DNA from: Bradyrhizobium sp. WSM3983
Lineage (GTDB): Bacteria; Pseudomonadota; Alphaproteobacteria; Rhizobiales; Xanthobacteraceae
DNA: 64,000 nt
Reading direction: 5' to 3'
Assembly: GCF_000473045.1 (NCBI RefSeq)
Contig: NZ_AXAY01000004.1
Span: 1-64,000, forward strand
Made by a program: the position numbers and the translations under genes. Positions 1 through 8,122 of this stretch are shown piece after piece (position 1 is the stretch's first letter; each line of letters begins with the position of its first letter). The notes beneath the pieces are model-generated. The model was not told where the DNA came from. It saw only the letters and a program-made list of their open reading frames with translations, and did not search any database.

Positions 1-300
1 GTCCAAACTGGCGGTGTGATCTGCCACGCGCCGACGAACGATCTTCGTCACCTTCGCCACGCCCTCGGTCAGGAACCAACATTTGTGGTGCCCGTCCATT
101 CGGTAGACCCAATGCTGGCTATCGGGAGTCGAGTTGCCGGGGCGTCCCAAGCATTCCGCTTGCGGCGGAGAGGTCACCGTAGGTTGTGGGGCAGCAGTAT
201 TGAAGATATCCGCAAGAGGATTGGCGGACGCGTGCTCCGTCGAAAGAGTTTCAACAACAAGAACCAAACTGACGAAGCACAATCGCAAATAACCGGACAT
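1..300 (-). CDS. Secreted hypothetical protein, 3' end outside window
   Basis: An open frame runs from an ATG at 298-300 leftwards off the window edge, giving the first 100 residues. It opens with a probable signal peptide (MSGYLRLCFVSLVLVVETLS, then an ASA-type cleavage site) and continues with a Pro/Thr-rich stretch and the segment HWVYRMDGHHKCWFL. I do not know the family. It is divergent from the membrane-anchored gene at 618-1328, with which it may share a promoter region. The open frame over 100 codons together with a sensible signal peptide supports a real gene; the function is unknown. Confidence 0.6.
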   Translation of the reverse strand, partial: MSGYLRLCFVSLVLVVETLSTEHASANPLADIFNTAAPQPTVTSPPQAECLGRPGNSTPDSQHWVYRMDGHHKCWFLTEGVAKVTKIVRRRVADHTASLD

Positions 301-617
301 CGAAAACTCCCGGTGTCGCGCCCCCCGGCATGACCCTTCGTACCGACATAGGCGGCCATGCGGCTCAAATCTGGCGGCGCCATGGATTCATTGTGCTCCT
401 GACGTGAGCCACGGGCCCGAATGCAAATCCGGTCCGTCCGCTCAAGGTTGCAAAACAGGGCCCCACCGTCATGGGGTCGAGTCCCGGCGGCCGCCGGACA
501 TCACTCCTTCGGTTTTCTGCGCGATCAACCGCTGTCATATTCGTGCTGGGGTGCATCGGTCGTTAAGGGTTGGTTTAGTTCCCGGCATGATCATTGGGGA
601 CCACAAGGGACCCGAGC
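301..617. other. Intergenic region between divergent genes
   Basis: About 317 bases separate two divergently read genes and should hold both promoters. I see no convincing -35/-10 pair or operator palindrome by eye. Confidence 0.4.
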
Positions 618-1328
618 ATGCAATTGCACCATGCCAATACCTTGGACGTGATCGAGACGGTCGTGTGGCCCGTCACGCTCGACCGATCGGATTTCTCGAC
701 CTCCAATCGAGATGAGGTCCTGGCGCTATTGGCGCCAAGCGGTCATTCAAAACCCACTATTTGGCTCGTCGCGCTCGCATTGGCTGGAGGTTTTGGATTG
801 GGATGGGCTGGTGCCCGGTATGCTGCTCCTGCAACCATCTCGGCTCTCAATCCAAATGCTCGGATAGAACCGGCTTCGCGCCGCATGCCGGACACAAAGT
901 CAGGCGGTAAGGCCGAAAGCGCCCGAAAGATAGCATCAGTATCAAGCTCGCGAACACCGCCCGGTTTAGGTCAGCCGTCCACAGTCGCGAGCCTTGCTCC
1001 GAAGCTTCTGGCCAAAGCGTCGAGTGGGGTGCAATCGGCGGAAGCTTCGAACCCAGTCTCTTCGGTTATCGAGGCGGACATGTCTGTGACCGGCTCGCTC
1101 GAGCCTGCGGGGCCGCTCCTGTCCGTCCCGGAGACAAGACCAACGACTATTGGGGGGTGGGCAGTCCTTGACGTTCGCGGCGGAACGGCGGTGCTCGAAG
1201 GGCCCGATGGGATTCGAATGGCAGCACGGGGGGACGTGGTCCCCGGCATCGGGCGAATCGATTCTATCGTGCGTTGGGGCAACCGCTGGATAGTTGCAAC
1301 AGCTCGTGGATTGATCTCGACGCCGTAG
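618..1328 (+). CDS. Membrane-anchored hypothetical protein
   Basis: This predicts 236 residues. I start at the ATG at 618 (MQLHHANTLD) because an AGGGA stretch lies just upstream; an in-frame ATG at 594 is an alternative. One transmembrane helix lies near residues 47-68 (TIWLVALALAGGFGLGWAG), followed by a long Ser/Pro/Ala-rich linker and a compact C-terminal domain (GGWAVLDVRGGTAVLEGPDG, then VVPGIGRIDSI and WGNRWIVATARGLI). That tail resembles the small beta domain ending several pilus or secretion-associated rhizobial proteins, which is only an impression. The topology suggests a periplasmic C-terminal domain tethered to the inner membrane. Function unknown. Confidence 0.7.
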   Translation: MQLHHANTLDVIETVVWPVTLDRSDFSTSNRDEVLALLAPSGHSKPTIWLVALALAGGFGLGWAGARYAAPATISALNPNARIEPASRRMPDTKSGGKAESARKIASVSSSRTPPGLGQPSTVASLAPKLLAKASSGVQSAEASNPVSSVIEADMSVTGSLEPAGPLLSVPETRPTTIGGWAVLDVRGGTAVLEGPDGIRMAARGDVVPGIGRIDSIVRWGNRWIVATARGLISTP

Positions 1329-1667
1329 GCGGAAACGCTTGCGACGAAGAGGCATGCATTCGTGTTGTTCCTCGCCGCGGTTGGCGGGCCCAGGTCTTTG
1401 CAACTCAATTTCCCCGTGCATCTAGCCAAGCTTCGCACGAGGCACGCGGTTTCGGCGCGAATGCCATCGCTTCATGGGTCAGAACAGCGACAAGACGACC
1501 GCGCCGGCAAAAATATATCTCTGAAACTAACTGGCGGGAAGGAGATTCCATGTGAGCGTCCGTGGGGGCTGAAATGCAAACGTATCCCCCGACGCAGGGC
1601 CGCCCGAGTCCTGCTTTTGATTAAACAGGAAAGCGACAGCCAATCGCACTCTTTCGTCCGCCGATGC
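1329..1667. other. Non-coding stretch
   Basis: No frame here has a coding-like composition with a start and ribosome site, and I see no RNA gene. It separates the membrane protein from the degraded gene that follows on the other strand. Confidence 0.4.
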
Positions 1668-2126
1668 TTAGTCCCGGGCACGCCGCAGCGAGGCATGCAG
1701 CCGCTCCCTTACCTTGTCCCACCGGTCGTCCTCGGCGCGCGAACGCTTCTCGAGAGCCTCGGCCTCGTCCTGGATGGCGGCGGCCCTCTTCCGCGTGCTC
1801 GCGCTCGGCCTTGTCCAGAGCAGCTTGCGCTTTGGCCATCGGCTTCTCGCGCCGTTCCCGCCCCCTTTGCCTGGCGGCCTCTTCGCGCCGGCGCTCGGCG
1901 TCGCGGCGCTGCTGCTCCTTCCGAAATCGGCGGCGGACTTTCGGGCATCCCGCTCGCTGATCTCGGGCGCGCATCGCTTCGCCCGCTTGCGCCACGAAAA
2001 CTGTGCAGGCGGCGAGTCCGGCAATCGGACGATGACTTTGCCCCCTTCGGGCGGCTGGACGAGACGCCGGCCGCAGCAAATCATGCGGCCACCGTCATTA
2101 TTCACCTCTCCAGCGGACGCATTCAA
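1668..2126 (-). pseudogene. Frameshifted TolA-like coiled-coil protein remnant
   Basis: Two overlapping minus-strand frames each carry part of one charged coiled-coil protein. One frame reads FRKEQQRRDAERRREEAARQ and continues to ALDKAEREHAE; the other picks up as AAAIQDEAEALEKRSRAEDD and ends ERLHASLRRARD. This Ala/Arg/Glu-rich pattern with an LRRAR-type end matches a common rhizobial family usually labelled cell-envelope biogenesis protein TolA. The upstream part (RLVQPPEGG, LPDSPPAQFSWRKRAK) is reminiscent of the C-terminal region of ImuB-type polymerases, so the locus may be a chimera of two remnants. At least one frameshift makes it non-functional as written. Confidence 0.5.
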
Positions 2127-2330
2127 GGATGTGCGTACGACAGCCGCAGCAACGTCAGCATAGCGTCGTCGAAGGCGGGACGCGGACAGACCGCCCCCGG
2201 CGAGCGAGTCAAGAGCGACTTCGGCGACGCGTTGGTATCAGTTTTGCATTTGTGATATCGTCTCAGCGTTGCGCAAGTCGATGCACGGCGTGCGCACGTT
2301 CACTGAGTCGGTTTTTTTACAGAGGACGAC

Positions 2331-2417
2331 ATGGCCAAGAAAGCGAAGAAGGCAAAGAAGACCGCGAAGGCAGCCACCAAGAAAGTGGCAAAGAAGACCT
2401 CAAAGAAAAAGAAGTAG
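2331..2417 (+). CDS. 28-residue lysine/alanine-rich basic peptide
   Basis: An ATG at 2331 follows a GAGG ribosome site (spacing 5) and opens a 28-codon frame. Apart from Met, Val, Ser and a few Thr it consists of Lys and Ala, with repeated KKAKKAKK and KKVAKKTSKKKK segments. The composition is like a histone H1-type C-terminal tail, as in short bacterial nucleic-acid-binding peptides. A terminator-like hairpin follows at 2537-2590. The gene is too short for usual ORF callers. DNA or RNA binding is inferred from charge only. Confidence 0.6.
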   Translation: MAKKAKKAKKTAKAATKKVAKKTSKKKK

Positions 2418-2536
2418 TCGCGACCCGCGACTGAGACATTGCCACCTCGGGGTTACAACCCGGGCGCAAAGCGAAACCTCTCCAAAGGATCTGAAGTGTC
2501 CTTTGCAACCGTTCGGCATCGCGGCAAGTAAGATAA

Positions 2537-2590
2537 GGCCGGGCCTTTGTGCAGGTGGCTGCTGCATAACGGCCCGGTCTTTGTTTCTAC
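2537..2590 (+). terminator. Putative rho-independent terminator
   Basis: CCGGGCC at 2539-2545 pairs with GGCCCGG at 2571-2577 across a loop of about 25 bases, and the second arm is followed by TCTTTGTTT. It lies about 120 bases after the basic peptide gene. The large loop and imperfect T-run keep confidence moderate. Confidence 0.45.
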
Positions 2591-2789
2591 CCCGGCCAAA
2601 GGCATGAGCTGCTCGCACCCCAGCGGCTCGGTTCGCGAGAGCCTGGACGGCGAACGCCGACGCGCATTATCCTCACACAAGCTCCGCATTGCTGTACCGT
2701 AGATGACGCGAGAAGCGAACCCTTGACCCGCACGACCGGGTTCATCGGTCGTTGCAATCCCGCAGTGGTGCGAGGCCCTTCCGAGATGA

Positions 2790-5480
2790 CTAGTCGAGGA
2801 CGTCAGCCGCCACGGGCCCCTCCTCGTAGACCTGCCCTTCTTTTTCGAGGGTTCTCCGACGAGCGTCCGCAACGGCAACAAAGGAACTGAGCTTGTCGAG
2901 GTCGGCCTTAATATCCGCGAATTTTGGAAGACCAGCCGGCACTCCGGCTGACTGGTCATGGCCCGAAAACTTCGAGCATCGCGTCATTCCAGCGAGCACT
3001 GTCTCGTAGTCGGCCTTGTTCACATGGGCAGCCCTCAGTCTCAGAGTAGCAATGTTTGGGCGAAACCGTCCTACCACCCCGGCGAAGAGGATTTCCTCTA
3101 CAGTATGCTCCCACGTCTCGCGCATCTTTGTATAGGCGTCCGTCACAAAGGAGCGCTTTGCTTCGTCAGTTTCGGAATATATCTCCTTCTCCCTCTGAAG
3201 CAGGCCATCAATGATTGATATCCGCTTGGTGACACGCATGGAAATCCACGGTTGCTGCTTGTCATCGACAATACCGAATCGCCCATCACCGTGCTTGGCG
3301 ATCCATTCCTCCCGCACTGCGACCTTCATTTCCCGCGCCGCTTCAAGCACGGCGTAGTGAAAGAACAGATTGTGAGTGAAGATAATAACCTGGCGCCCCG
3401 CCGCGGCCTCCTTCACCAGACGTTTCGCGACCGCCTCCATCCGGGCATGATCCAGCGACGATACCGGATCATCGACGACGATCCCGTGCTTCGAGCCGAG
3501 CTCCTTCAGTTCAGCAAGGAAGCCTGCCAAAGCTAAAGCCCGCTTCTCGCCCTCACTCAGGATATCGCTGTTTTTTGCGATCTTCTGCTGGGCCTCTAGC
3601 CCGATATGAACCTTGCTTTTGCCGACCTCACCCCGATCAGCAAGCTTTAAGGGCAGATGCCCGAGGTCAAGAGCGATGATTTCGTCCTGAAGACTAGCTT
3701 GCAGCGAAGGCGTGAGAACCTTCCTTCTCAAGCGCGTAATCTGGGCTGTAATGCCGGCGAGAGAGCAGGCGGCCGTGCACGCCTTGGTCTTCATCAGCAG
3801 TTCCAACGAGTTTCGCCGTGCCACAAATATTTCGACATCGGCCGAAAGCTTCTTCTGCGCCTCCAGTTCGCAGACCTGCCGCTGACGCTGCAGACGCTTA
3901 TCAGCCTCGCCTGCTGTCGCCTTTAGCTGTTCGATCTCCATCTGAAGAGCAGGCACTTCGCACCCAAGCTCGTCGACCACAGACCTGTCGAGATCCACCA
4001 GGTTGTCGAGGCTCTCGTAGTCGAGGGCCTGGATGGCCCTTACCAGCACAGCGTGGCGCTCGCGGCAGGACTCGTAGAACGCCTTCAATTTTTCGGCCAA
4101 AGCTTGGCGGTCGCCGTGTCCTTCTACAAAGTTGACAAGCCTCGTCGTAATTTCCTGAGCATCGACGACCTTGAGATCGAGGATGGCCCGAGCAATCTCC
4201 GCAAAACGGTGTTTTGCTTTCTCGGCGTCCGCACTGGCGCGACCTTCGACATATTCATCGAACGCAGCCAGGCGGGCACGCGCCTGCGCATCGAGAGGCT
4301 GGTGGCACAGCACACAGGTACCCGCGGTAACCAACTGGGGCGGGTTCAGAGCCGGATACGCTTCCGCAGCGAAGTCGCGCGCGTACATCAGCATCTGGCG
4401 CCAGGTCTCACTGCCTAGCTGCGGGACTGCTGAATCCTCTGCCAGGCCGGTAGCGGCCGCCTTGGCAGCATCGCGTGATGCAGTCGCCTGCCGCCGAGCT
4501 TCTTTCAGTGTCTCTATGCCGGCGTTTCCGATGAAATCGAAGATCGTGTTTGCGTCGCCAACCAATGTGTCGACCGTTGATCTGGTCGCTTCCTTCACTT
4601 TCGACAGGAGGATCGGGTCCTTGCTGAGCTCCAGCTTAAGCCCAAGCAATTCGGCCTCGTCCTCTTCGTCCCAGATCGCCTGCGCTCGCATGCTGGTTTC
4701 GCTAGGGAGAGGTTGATTCGCTTTTAACGTGGCGATCATGGCCGATACTTCGGTGTCTTCCACATAGCCCAGCGGTAGAGCCGCTTGGTGCGATTTGTTG
4801 AGGTGCGCCTCTTCCGCCCGAAAGCGAGCGTCCAGCGTACGTAGAGCTTCAGCCAAATTCGTCAGCAGCGCGAGTTCGAAAGGTAAGAACTCGATGTTAC
4901 GCTCGGCATCCACATACAGGCCGGCCGCATCGCTATCGAACACCGAAATTCTTCCCAGTTCGGGTGGAGGTGCGCTTTGATCGTTCCAGACTACTGTACG
5001 CTTCTCCTTGTCACCATCGACTTTGAAGGTAAGCGTGATCTCCCGCGGGTCGAGCGATTGGGGCTCAAATATATTTCCTCGCAGGGTCACATCGTGCAGA
5101 CAGTGGCAGATCTTTTTGGCAATACGACAATAACCGCTTTTGCCTGAACCGTTCGGGCCGTAGATGAGCGTCAGGCCATTGATCGCAAACTTAAGTGGCG
5201 GCTGATCTGTAGCCAATCGATCAATGTTGCGAAGCGGTCCGATCGAGCCGAGAACAGTGACGGGCGCAAACTTGTTGCCCGCTTTTAGGCTGGCCTTGGT
5301 GAGGTCGGCCCACGTCGGAGGTGTGCCGTCGAGGTCTCCCGCTTCGATTCTGATAGCGGCCTCGAGTGCGCCAAGTTCGTCCTCGTCCAACTTCGGCTTG
5401 GCAGTCAGAAGACGTATGGCCTCTTGCTGCCAGCGGGGACGTGTGAGGCACCATTTAAACAGATCGCTATCGCCAGTCAT
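2790..5480 (-). CDS. RloC/PrrC-like AAA ATPase, putative anticodon nuclease
   Basis: This predicts 896 residues. I chose the ATG at 5480 because GGAG lies five bases upstream; an earlier in-frame start at 5516 lacks this. It is an SMC/Rad50-like ABC-type ATPase of the AAA_13 group: Walker A GPNGSGKS near residues 108-115, long coiled coils, a zinc-hook-like CVLC near 389-392, signature LSEGEKRALALAGF near 640, Walker B/D-loop VVDDPVSSLDHA near 668, and an FTHN switch near 698. The C-terminal part has R-ETW-E near 787-791 and His near 819, resembling the Arg-Glu-His arrangement of PrrC/RloC anticodon nucleases. A central zinc hook is typical of RloC, which cleaves tRNA anticodon loops during phage infection. 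The ATPase assignment is firm; the nuclease assignment is inference. Confidence 0.75.
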   Translation of the reverse strand: MTGDSDLFKWCLTRPRWQQEAIRLLTAKPKLDEDELGALEAAIRIEAGDLDGTPPTWADLTKASLKAGNKFAPVTVLGSIGPLRNIDRLATDQPPLKFAINGLTLIYGPNGSGKSGYCRIAKKICHCLHDVTLRGNIFEPQSLDPREITLTFKVDGDKEKRTVVWNDQSAPPPELGRISVFDSDAAGLYVDAERNIEFLPFELALLTNLAEALRTLDARFRAEEAHLNKSHQAALPLGYVEDTEVSAMIATLKANQPLPSETSMRAQAIWDEEDEAELLGLKLELSKDPILLSKVKEATRSTVDTLVGDANTIFDFIGNAGIETLKEARRQATASRDAAKAAATGLAEDSAVPQLGSETWRQMLMYARDFAAEAYPALNPPQLVTAGTCVLCHQPLDAQARARLAAFDEYVEGRASADAEKAKHRFAEIARAILDLKVVDAQEITTRLVNFVEGHGDRQALAEKLKAFYESCRERHAVLVRAIQALDYESLDNLVDLDRSVVDELGCEVPALQMEIEQLKATAGEADKRLQRQRQVCELEAQKKLSADVEIFVARRNSLELLMKTKACTAACSLAGITAQITRLRRKVLTPSLQASLQDEIIALDLGHLPLKLADRGEVGKSKVHIGLEAQQKIAKNSDILSEGEKRALALAGFLAELKELGSKHGIVVDDPVSSLDHARMEAVAKRLVKEAAAGRQVIIFTHNLFFHYAVLEAAREMKVAVREEWIAKHGDGRFGIVDDKQQPWISMRVTKRISIIDGLLQREKEIYSETDEAKRSFVTDAYTKMRETWEHTVEEILFAGVVGRFRPNIATLRLRAAHVNKADYETVLAGMTRCSKFSGHDQSAGVPAGLPKFADIKADLDKLSSFVAVADARRRTLEKEGQVYEEGPVAADVLD

Positions 5481-5760
5481 TCGTACTCCAGGGCAATTGT
5501 ATATCAGGCAATGCAAAAACTATTGATTGCAGCAATGGAAGGGGGCCGTTTGGGTTGTCAAGAAGCCCTTGCCGCTCTCCGATGAAAGTCGTTGATACGC
5601 TTCCTATGGGAGTATGGTGGCCTGATGATCTGACGCGCAGCTATTACCCCAAGGTTTGCGGCTTCGAGCAAGAAGGGCCCCTGCCGGCTTTTTCTGCGAC
5701 CGTCCGAAGCGAGATCGGAGATCCTTTGTTTGAAGCGCGCGTGGCGAATGTTCGATTCGC

Positions 5761-5940
5761 GACAATCTTGACCTTGATGCCTACCGCGCTGTCTGGACAA
5801 AGGGCCTAGAGGTCGTTCTGTACGTCGCCCACGCATTCCAGAAGACTCCAGCAGCGAGATTGCCTCCCGCAGCGACACATTGCGTCGGTCGATGGCGCTC
5901 GCGCGACGCCGAGCCCATCCACAACGCAAAAAAGCGAGAG
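5761..5940 (+). pseudogene. HigB/Gp49-type toxin remnant
   Basis: The plus frame reads DLDAYRAVWTKGLEVVLYVA then HAFQK, which matches the core of HigB/Gp49-family toxins (the AYRAVY ... FVLHAFQKK pattern) seen beside XRE antitoxins. The upstream part is out of frame or unrecognisable, and the downstream part runs without a stop into the antitoxin frame. HigB toxins are ribosome-dependent mRNA interferases. This copy is broken. Confidence 0.5.
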
Positions 5941-5949
5941 TGTAATGAG

Positions 5950-6306
5950 CATAACGAAGGTACTGAAACCATAGCATGGGCTCCGGCACCGTTTTTCGCC
6001 GATCTAGGCCTATCACGCGCCGAAAAACATCGACTGAAAGCGGCCCTCGTTGTCCAACTGTAGCCGCTAGTGGCGGGGCGAGAGATAACGCGGGCTGAGG
6101 GCGTCAAGCTGATTGAGATGGAGCAACCTCGCCTGTCAAAGCTGCTTCGAGCGGATTTCAAGTTGGTTTCAGTGGAAAAGCCGCCGCACATGCCGACGGC
6201 GTTCGACCGGAGCGTTGAAATAGCGCTAAGGCATATCGCAAGGCTAAGGAAGCTGGCCGGATCACGGCTATCGCGGCTTGGTGCCACGGAATGGGAGAGT
6301 TCATGA
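5950..6306 (+). pseudogene. XRE-family antitoxin (HigA-like) with in-frame stop
   Basis: The frame reads FFADLGLSRAEKHRLKAALV, then meets TAG at 6061-6063, then resumes in the same frame as AGREITRAEGVKLIEMEQPR and SKLLRADFKLVSVEK. Together this is the usual XRE antitoxin that begins VFADLGLxxAEEHRLKAxLV and carries a helix-turn-helix at QAEAAKLIGMxQPRLSKLL. The single nonsense codon splits the protein just before the HTH. It directly follows the HigB-like remnant, as expected for a toxin-antitoxin pair. Both halves are decayed, so the pair is probably dead. Confidence 0.65.
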
Positions 6307-7616
6307 CATTCAACGCGACCGCGGCTGGTGCGGCACATGAACCCACCCTTCATTGCCCGAATTGCAATCACGAGATTCGGTTGACGGAATCGCTTGCCGC
6401 GCCCCTTCTTGCGGAAACACGTCAGAAGTTTCAGGAACAGCTGGCCAACAAGGATGCGGAAATCGCACGTAAAGCGGAAGCCCTCCGAGCGGATCGCGAA
6501 CAGCTCGAAAAGGATCGCGAGCAGGTCGAAGACCAAGTGATGCAAAGATTGGCCCCCGAACGCAGCCGGCTCGTCGCCGCGGAAGCCAAGAAAGCCCGGG
6601 ACGCTGCGGCGGCAGAGTTGCAGGCGCGAACAGATGAAGCGACGGAGCTTCGGCTGGCGCTTGAGGCCAATAACGTCAAGCTGGCTGAGGCGCAACAGGC
6701 ACAGGCTGAACTCATGCGCAGGCAGCGGGCTCTCGACGAGGAGAAGCGAGAGTTGGACTTAACAGTTGAGAAGCGGGTCCAGGCCTCGGTCGATCAGATA
6801 CAGATAAAGGCCAAGCAAGAGGCTGACGAGGCGGCCCGGCTGCGGGTCGCGGAGAAAGATCAGACGATTGAATCGATGTCCCGAACGATCGAGGAGCTGA
6901 AGCGTAAGGCCGAGCAGGGATCACAGCAATCACAGGGCGAGGTCCTGGAACTTGAACTCGAAGGGCTTCTGCGCGGTCGTTTTCCGACTGATTTGGTCGA
7001 GCCCGTGGGAAAAGGTGAGCTTGGCGCTGACGTGATTCAGCAAGTCAATGGGTCGCTTGGACAGCCGGCGGGCATTATTCTCTGGGAATCGAAGCGTACC
7101 AAAGCATGGAGCGACGGATGGCTCGGCAAGCTTCGGGACGATCAACGCCGGTGTGGGGCTGATGTTGCTCTCATAGTATCGCAGACACTTCCCAAGCAAG
7201 TTGAGCACTTCGACCTCGTCGACGGCGTATGGGTGACGCACCCCCGCTGTGCACTGCCGGTTGCCGTTGCTCTCCGTCAGGCGCTCATTGACATCAGCGG
7301 TTCGCGACTCGTCCAGCAGGGCCAGAAAACCAAAATGGAGGAGGTTTATCACTATCTGACGGGCACAAAGTTCAGGCAGCGGGTGGAAGCCGTGGTCGAG
7401 AAGTTCAACGACATGCGGGAAGATCTCGACAAAGAACGCAAGTTCCTGGGCCGACAGTGGGCCAAGCGGGAAACCCAGATATTGGCTGTCATCGACTCCA
7501 CCGTGGGAATGGTGGGAGATCTTCAGGCCATTGCCGGCAAGGCGATGCCGGACATCCCAAGTCTGGACATGCCGCTGTTGGAGAATGGGGGCGACCCTGG
7601 TCGCAAGGCGGGGTGA
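6303..7616 (+). CDS. DUF2130 domain-containing protein
   Basis: This predicts 437 residues, starting at the ATG at 6303, which has GGGAGAG just upstream. The N-terminus has a single zinc-ribbon half, CPNC (residues 17-20), and residues 40-210 form a very charged coiled coil. The C-terminal half is the DUF2130 domain, with GELGADVIQQV, GIILWESKRTKAWSDGWLGK and DVALIVSQ. The WESKRTKAW segment has the look of a PD-(D/E)xK nuclease core (Asp then Glu-x-Lys), although no activity is established here. The family is often found among restriction and mobile-element genes. It is followed by about 500 bases without a gene. Confidence 0.85.
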   Translation: MTFNATAAGAAHEPTLHCPNCNHEIRLTESLAAPLLAETRQKFQEQLANKDAEIARKAEALRADREQLEKDREQVEDQVMQRLAPERSRLVAAEAKKARDAAAAELQARTDEATELRLALEANNVKLAEAQQAQAELMRRQRALDEEKRELDLTVEKRVQASVDQIQIKAKQEADEAARLRVAEKDQTIESMSRTIEELKRKAEQGSQQSQGEVLELELEGLLRGRFPTDLVEPVGKGELGADVIQQVNGSLGQPAGIILWESKRTKAWSDGWLGKLRDDQRRCGADVALIVSQTLPKQVEHFDLVDGVWVTHPRCALPVAVALRQALIDISGSRLVQQGQKTKMEEVYHYLTGTKFRQRVEAVVEKFNDMREDLDKERKFLGRQWAKRETQILAVIDSTVGMVGDLQAIAGKAMPDIPSLDMPLLENGGDPGRKAG

Positions 7617-8122
7617 GAAATGACAGCCAGTCTCGCAGGGCTCATCCCTATCTGTGGCTGGCCAGTCCGGAGCACGGAAGACCCTACTTTACATCCATCG
7701 ATTTGACCGTCACACCAGCTCGGTATCAATCGTGACCTTATGCTTTTGGATAGAGAGGTACATGTAAGTGAGCCAGCTTCTTCGGACTGCTGAAGCTCCC
7801 GGCACCCTCGATCTAAGCTCCAACATTATTCGATCTTCCCAGAGATTAGCTTGTAAATATGCTCGAACTGGGCGAGCAATCCACTTATAATAGCGTCAAA
7901 AGAGTGCGTGGGGGCATTTGGTTTTGAGCGGCCGGTAGGGGCCAGATCGCTGTACGATATAATGCAATCGGGTTCTTTGACCTATCCATTTGATCCGTCG
8001 TGTAGAATATCCGGCGCCTCCCATACACGAAACAGCTCATGATCGGACCACACCAGCGATGCTCTCAAGCACGTCAGGTGCCGGGCGGGCACGAGTTGCA
8101 TGGGGCTTTCTGAGGGCGAATC
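7617..8122. other. Intergenic region
   Basis: About 500 bases with no supportable gene. It should contain the promoter of the giant helicase gene that starts at 8123. I see no clear terminator or repeat. Confidence 0.4.
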
